A stretch of 22,483 nucleotides of DNA from JAICLL01 sp035252155 (GTDB lineage Bacteria; Planctomycetota; Planctomycetia; Pirellulales; JAICIG01), in NCBI GenBank assembly GCA_035252155.1, contig DATFDL010000614.1, forward strand, positions 1 through 22,483, given 5' to 3'. The notes below the pieces were generated by a model. That model ran no database searches. It had not been told where the DNA came from and saw nothing but the letters and a program-made list of their open reading frames with translations. Positions 22,172 through 22,483 of the stretch are shown here, piece by piece. The stretch's first letter is position 1. The number at the start of each line of letters is the position of its first letter. A program made the position numbers and the translations under genes.

Positions 22172-22465
22172 TCAAAACTCGGGCTGCTCTGGTCCAATGG
22201 TGTGGTCGGGCTGCAAAAGCTCCCACCTCTCGTTCAGATGAAGCCAGACGGGATCAGCATTCGCGGCGATGAATTCGTCGATGGTCACGCCGTCGATCAA
22301 CGGTTCGCGTGACACCCATTTCTGCTTGCCGTTGATAAAGATCATCCGGTACTTCCTTCTCCTTTCACGCCGCGCTCTTCTTCTGGCGGGGGCGAGCGCT
22401 TTTTTCCGCAGTGCCTTTTCGTGTTTGCGCTGCGCCTTGCGCTCGGCCTTTGTTCGTCCTAGCAT
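22172..22465 (-). CDS. Small basic hypothetical protein
   Basis: A 97-aa protein. Residues 1-40 are strongly basic (KAERKAQRKHEKALRKKALA and RRRARRERRRKYR), likely a nucleic-acid or ribosome-binding tail. Residues 41-97 form a compact-looking segment MIFINGKQKWVSREPLIDGV followed by DEFIAANADPVWLHLNERWELL and a Pro-rich end. The second part looks like a conserved small domain with a family-like ordered pattern, although I cannot name the family. An internal ATG gives a 57-aa version lacking the basic tail. It is on the strand opposite to the peptidase, converging with it; 22072-22171 holds nothing recognisable. Function unknown. Confidence 0.65.
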   Translation of the reverse strand: MLGRTKAERKAQRKHEKALRKKALAPARRRARRERRRKYRMIFINGKQKWVSREPLIDGVTIDEFIAANADPVWLHLNERWELLQPDHTIGPEQPEF

Positions 22466-22483
22466 CGTGGGGCTTCCGTAATT

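Overview
The window looks like a chromosomal segment of a planctomycete, probably order Pirellulales or a close relative. This is inferred from gene content, not from a search: a planctomycete cytochrome C/DUF1549/DUF1553 protein followed by a DUF1501 protein and a sulfatase, an FG-GAP/ASPIC-type giant protein, a ceramidase-like secreted protein, and several small proteins that begin with the membrane-anchor motif [QT]F[SG][LV][RK]xL[LF]. The DNA is GC-rich, with GC-rich third codon positions in the large genes. No tRNA, rRNA, CRISPR array or intact insertion sequence was seen.

Layout. 71-1453: secreted ceramidase-like protein. 1454-3619: gene-poor and scrambled, with structured inverted repeats, a frameshifted leucine-rich-repeat remnant that runs into a 5'-truncated small gene, an intrinsic terminator, a perfect 16-bp inverted repeat and two small membrane-anchored ORFs. 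3620-5493 (minus strand): a four-helix membrane protein and an unrecognised 345-aa protein that share a duplicated leader. 5798-10991: a tight four-gene cluster of an EF-hand-like exported protein, two small membrane proteins and a 1156-aa TPR/FG-GAP/ASPIC protein. 11083-11964: HEAT-like membrane-anchored protein. 11997-12541 (minus): GNAT acetyltransferase broken by a one-base frameshift. 12704-18724: PSCyt1-DUF1549-DUF1553 protein, DUF1501 protein and arylsulfatase-like enzyme, a typical planctomycete catabolic cluster. 18923-19627: cyclophilin-type prolyl isomerase lipoprotein. 19777-22071: dipeptidyl-peptidase IV family (S9B) enzyme. 22172-22465 (minus): small basic conserved-looking protein.

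The most interesting signal is in the first gene of the 5798-10991 cluster. Its frame meets a TGA at 6524-6526, directly after a Cys codon, then continues as convincing coding sequence for 57 codons to a second TGA whose ATGA overlap supplies the start of the next gene. Just downstream of the first TGA is a hairpin with a GGUCC apical loop and a bulged U, resembling a bacterial SECIS element. The simplest exciting reading is an undescribed planctomycete selenoprotein with a Cys-Sec pair. A nonsense mutation or sequencing error is the main alternative.
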